From assembly GCA_001774505.1 (NCBI GenBank), contig MFAF01000015.1, forward strand, positions 1-7,248: a stretch of DNA of 7,248 bases. The letters run 5' to 3'. The notes below the pieces were generated by a model. It was not told the origin of the DNA, searched no databases, and saw nothing but the letters and a program-made list of their open reading frames with translations. Position numbers and translations under genes: made by a program. This DNA is from Candidatus Coatesbacteria bacterium RBG_13_66_14. GTDB lineage: Bacteria; RBG-13-66-14. Position 1 is the stretch's first letter. Every line of letters starts with the position of its first letter. Shown here piece after piece: positions 6,028 to 7,248 of this stretch.

Positions 6028-6743
6028 TTCAGAAAGCTCTCCGCCCGGCGCAGGTCGTCGGGGGTGTCCACCCCGACGCCGTTCCACTCGGTGCGGATGC
6101 AGGCGATGGTAAAACCCGCCTCGAGCCAGCGGAGCTGTTCCAGCCCCTCGCGACGCTCGAGGTCGCCATCGGGCAACTCCACGGCCGCCAGGAGCGCCTC
6201 CCGGGTGAAGCCGTAGAGGCCGATGTGGCGGTAGAAGTGTGAATCGGCAGACTTGTCGAAGGGCACGGGGGAGCGGCTGAAGTAGAGCGCGTTCCCAGCC
6301 GTGTCCAGGACCGCCTTGACGCAGTTCGGGTCGCGGTACAGCGCGGGGTCCGCGGATTCGTGCACCGCGGTGGCTATCGGGGCGTCCCCCTCCGCCAGGC
6401 GGGCGACCAGGGCGTTGAGAAGGTTCGGGTCCATGAACGGCTCGTCGCCCTGGAGGTTGAGGACGAAGCGGCAGTGTATCTTCCGGGCGACGTGGGCCGC
6501 GCGGTGGGTGCCCGAGGGCAGCTCCGGCGTCAATACGGCGTCGTGGCCGGCCTCGCGGACCACGCGGGCGACGCGCTCGTCGTCCGTCGCCACCACGGTC
6601 CAGTCTACGGAGGCCGCGGCCTCGGCCCTCTCGACGGTATAGAGGATGAGCGGCCGGCCGCCCAAATTTTTCAAAGGCTTGCCCGGCAGGCGGGTGCTCG
6701 CGTAACGGGCGGGGATGACGCAGAGCGTCCGCGGGGGTTTCAC
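6003..6743 (-). CDS. kdsB: 3-deoxy-manno-octulosonate cytidylyltransferase (CMP-Kdo synthetase)
   Basis: This 246-aa enzyme joins CTP and Kdo to give CMP-Kdo, the donor for the first LPS core sugars, in the cytoplasm. Family motifs appear in order: IPARYASTRLPGKPL (10-24, CTP-binding loop), ATDD (52-55), LNLQGDEPFMDP (95-106, with Asp100 as the expected metal ligand), CVKAVLD (141-147), YFSRSPVPF (154-162), RHIGLYGF (172-179), LEQLRWLEAG (201-210) and VGVDTPDDL (223-231). Length is normal for the family (about 245-255). The start is a GTG (6743-6741) whose bases overlap the TGA of the upstream gene (GTGA), with a G-rich stretch (6757-6751) upstream that may serve as ribosome binding site; this suggests translational coupling. 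The usual SGT[DE]R motif reads SGTHR (77-81). The C-terminal KQGAEQGV is encoded by two copies of a repeated word found elsewhere in the window. Confidence 0.96.
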   Translation of the reverse strand: MKPPRTLCVIPARYASTRLPGKPLKNLGGRPLILYTVERAEAAASVDWTVVATDDERVARVVREAGHDAVLTPELPSGTHRAAHVARKIHCRFVLNLQGDEPFMDPNLLNALVARLAEGDAPIATAVHESADPALYRDPNCVKAVLDTAGNALYFSRSPVPFDKSADSHFYRHIGLYGFTREALLAAVELPDGDLERREGLEQLRWLEAGFTIACIRTEWNGVGVDTPDDLRRAESFLKQGAEQGV

Positions 6744-7248
6744 GGTCCGTCCCCCCCGGCCTGACGGCGGATTTTGCCGTCCCTCGCGGCCTTCAGGTTG
6801 GAGGCTTCCTTCCCCCTCCCCGCGCCGTAAGGCGTGCAGGCTCCCGGCTCGACGGGCCCTCTCTCCGCGCCCACGGAGTCGGCGATGGCGAGGGCCATGG
6901 CCGTGGAGGAGAAGTCCTCCTCCAGGGGCAGCACGACCACCCGTCCGCCCCGGGACTCGACCTCCCGGGCGCCCGCGATTTCCCCTTTTATGTAATCGCC
7001 GCCCTTGACCAGGACGTCGGGCCGCAGCCTCTCGATGAGGGCTAGGGGTGTGTCCTCGGAGAAGGGGACGACGTGGTCCACCGGCTTGAGCGTCGCCAGG
7101 AGCTCGGCGCGCACCGCGAGGGACAGGAAGGGCCGGGAAGGCCCTTTCAGGCGTCGCGTCCCCGCGTCATCGTTCAGGCCGACGACCAGGCAGTCGCCCA
7201 GTGCCCGCGCCGCGGTCAGATACCGGACGTGGCCGGGGTGCAGCAGAT
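6740..7248 (-). CDS. hldE: D-glycero-beta-D-manno-heptose 1-phosphate adenylyltransferase (HldE C-domain/RfaE2 type), partial
   Basis: The gene enters from the right edge; 168 codons are present, ending at TGA (6742-6740). The visible protein begins LLHPGHVRYLTAARALGD, the HxGH nucleotidyltransferase motif, and continues with VVGLNDDAGTRRLKG, RAELLATLKPVDHVVPFSED, TPLALIERLRPDVLVKGGDY and a terminal SSTA motif. This order is typical of RfaE2/HldE-C, which adenylates heptose 1-phosphate to ADP-heptose for the LPS inner core. Because the start is missing, I cannot tell whether it is a stand-alone adenylyltransferase or the end of a bifunctional HldE with an N-terminal kinase. Related adenylyltransferases such as glycerol-3-phosphate cytidylyltransferases share HxGH, but KGGDY and the LKG block favour RfaE2. 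After the SSTA helix the protein runs on for about 43 residues (encoded by about 6871-6743) that match nothing I know. kdsB follows with a 4-bp overlap, consistent with an LPS-precursor operon. Confidence 0.88.
   Translation of the reverse strand, partial: LLHPGHVRYLTAARALGDCLVVGLNDDAGTRRLKGPSRPFLSLAVRAELLATLKPVDHVVPFSEDTPLALIERLRPDVLVKGGDYIKGEIAGAREVESRGGRVVVLPLEEDFSSTAMALAIADSVGAERGPVEPGACTPYGAGRGKEASNLKAARDGKIRRQAGGDGP

Noticed and set aside
6763..6781. Terminator candidate GACGGC-N7-GCCGTC near the end of the heptose adenylyltransferase gene
   Set aside because: It lies inside the coding sequence, the stem is six base pairs, and no T tract follows the hairpin on the transcribed (minus) strand; the next gene overlaps.

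Overview
The window is high-GC bacterial chromosome. All five recognisable products are housekeeping or envelope-precursor functions. Two of them (a heptose-phosphate adenylyltransferase and CMP-Kdo synthetase) make activated sugars for the LPS inner core, so the source is probably a diderm (Gram-negative type) bacterium. Protein motifs are clear but sequences diverge from model organisms, and spacers hold short palindromic repeats. This would suit an uncultured or poorly sampled lineage, but I cannot name a phylum from sequence alone.

Plus strand, left part: the last codons of an RsmI-type 16S rRNA methyltransferase (2-124) are followed by an intrinsic terminator (156-179) and a short leader with a possible -10 box. 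Then comes a full-length condensin gene, smc, best started at the TTG at 344 and ending at 3943. About 245 bp of non-coding DNA (3944-4188) separates smc from genes running the other way. This spacer is packed with five consecutive perfect inverted repeats, including a likely bidirectional terminator and a terminator for the minus-strand units.

Minus strand, right part, in transcription order: an hldE/rfaE2-type adenylyltransferase cut by the window edge (7248-6740), kdsB (6743-6003, 4-bp GTGA overlap with the previous gene), folE2 (5938-5123, 64 bp further on), and an Mrp/NBP35-family Fe-S carrier ATPase (5058-4189) with its own strong-looking promoter in the folE2-mrp gap. The first two genes feed LPS inner-core synthesis (ADP-heptose and CMP-Kdo). 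FolE2 opens folate/7-deazaguanine synthesis from GTP. Mrp matures Fe-S proteins. The last two look like general-metabolism neighbours rather than partners in one pathway.

The most notable structure is not a gene. A short palindromic word (ACAAGGGGCT / AGCCCCTTGT, or its core) recurs near the 3' end of rsmI, kdsB, folE2 and mrp, with a half copy after smc. In two places it forms a terminator hairpin; in two others it lies in or over the end of the coding sequence. I see no undescribed multi-gene system, tRNA, rRNA, CRISPR array or insertion sequence here.
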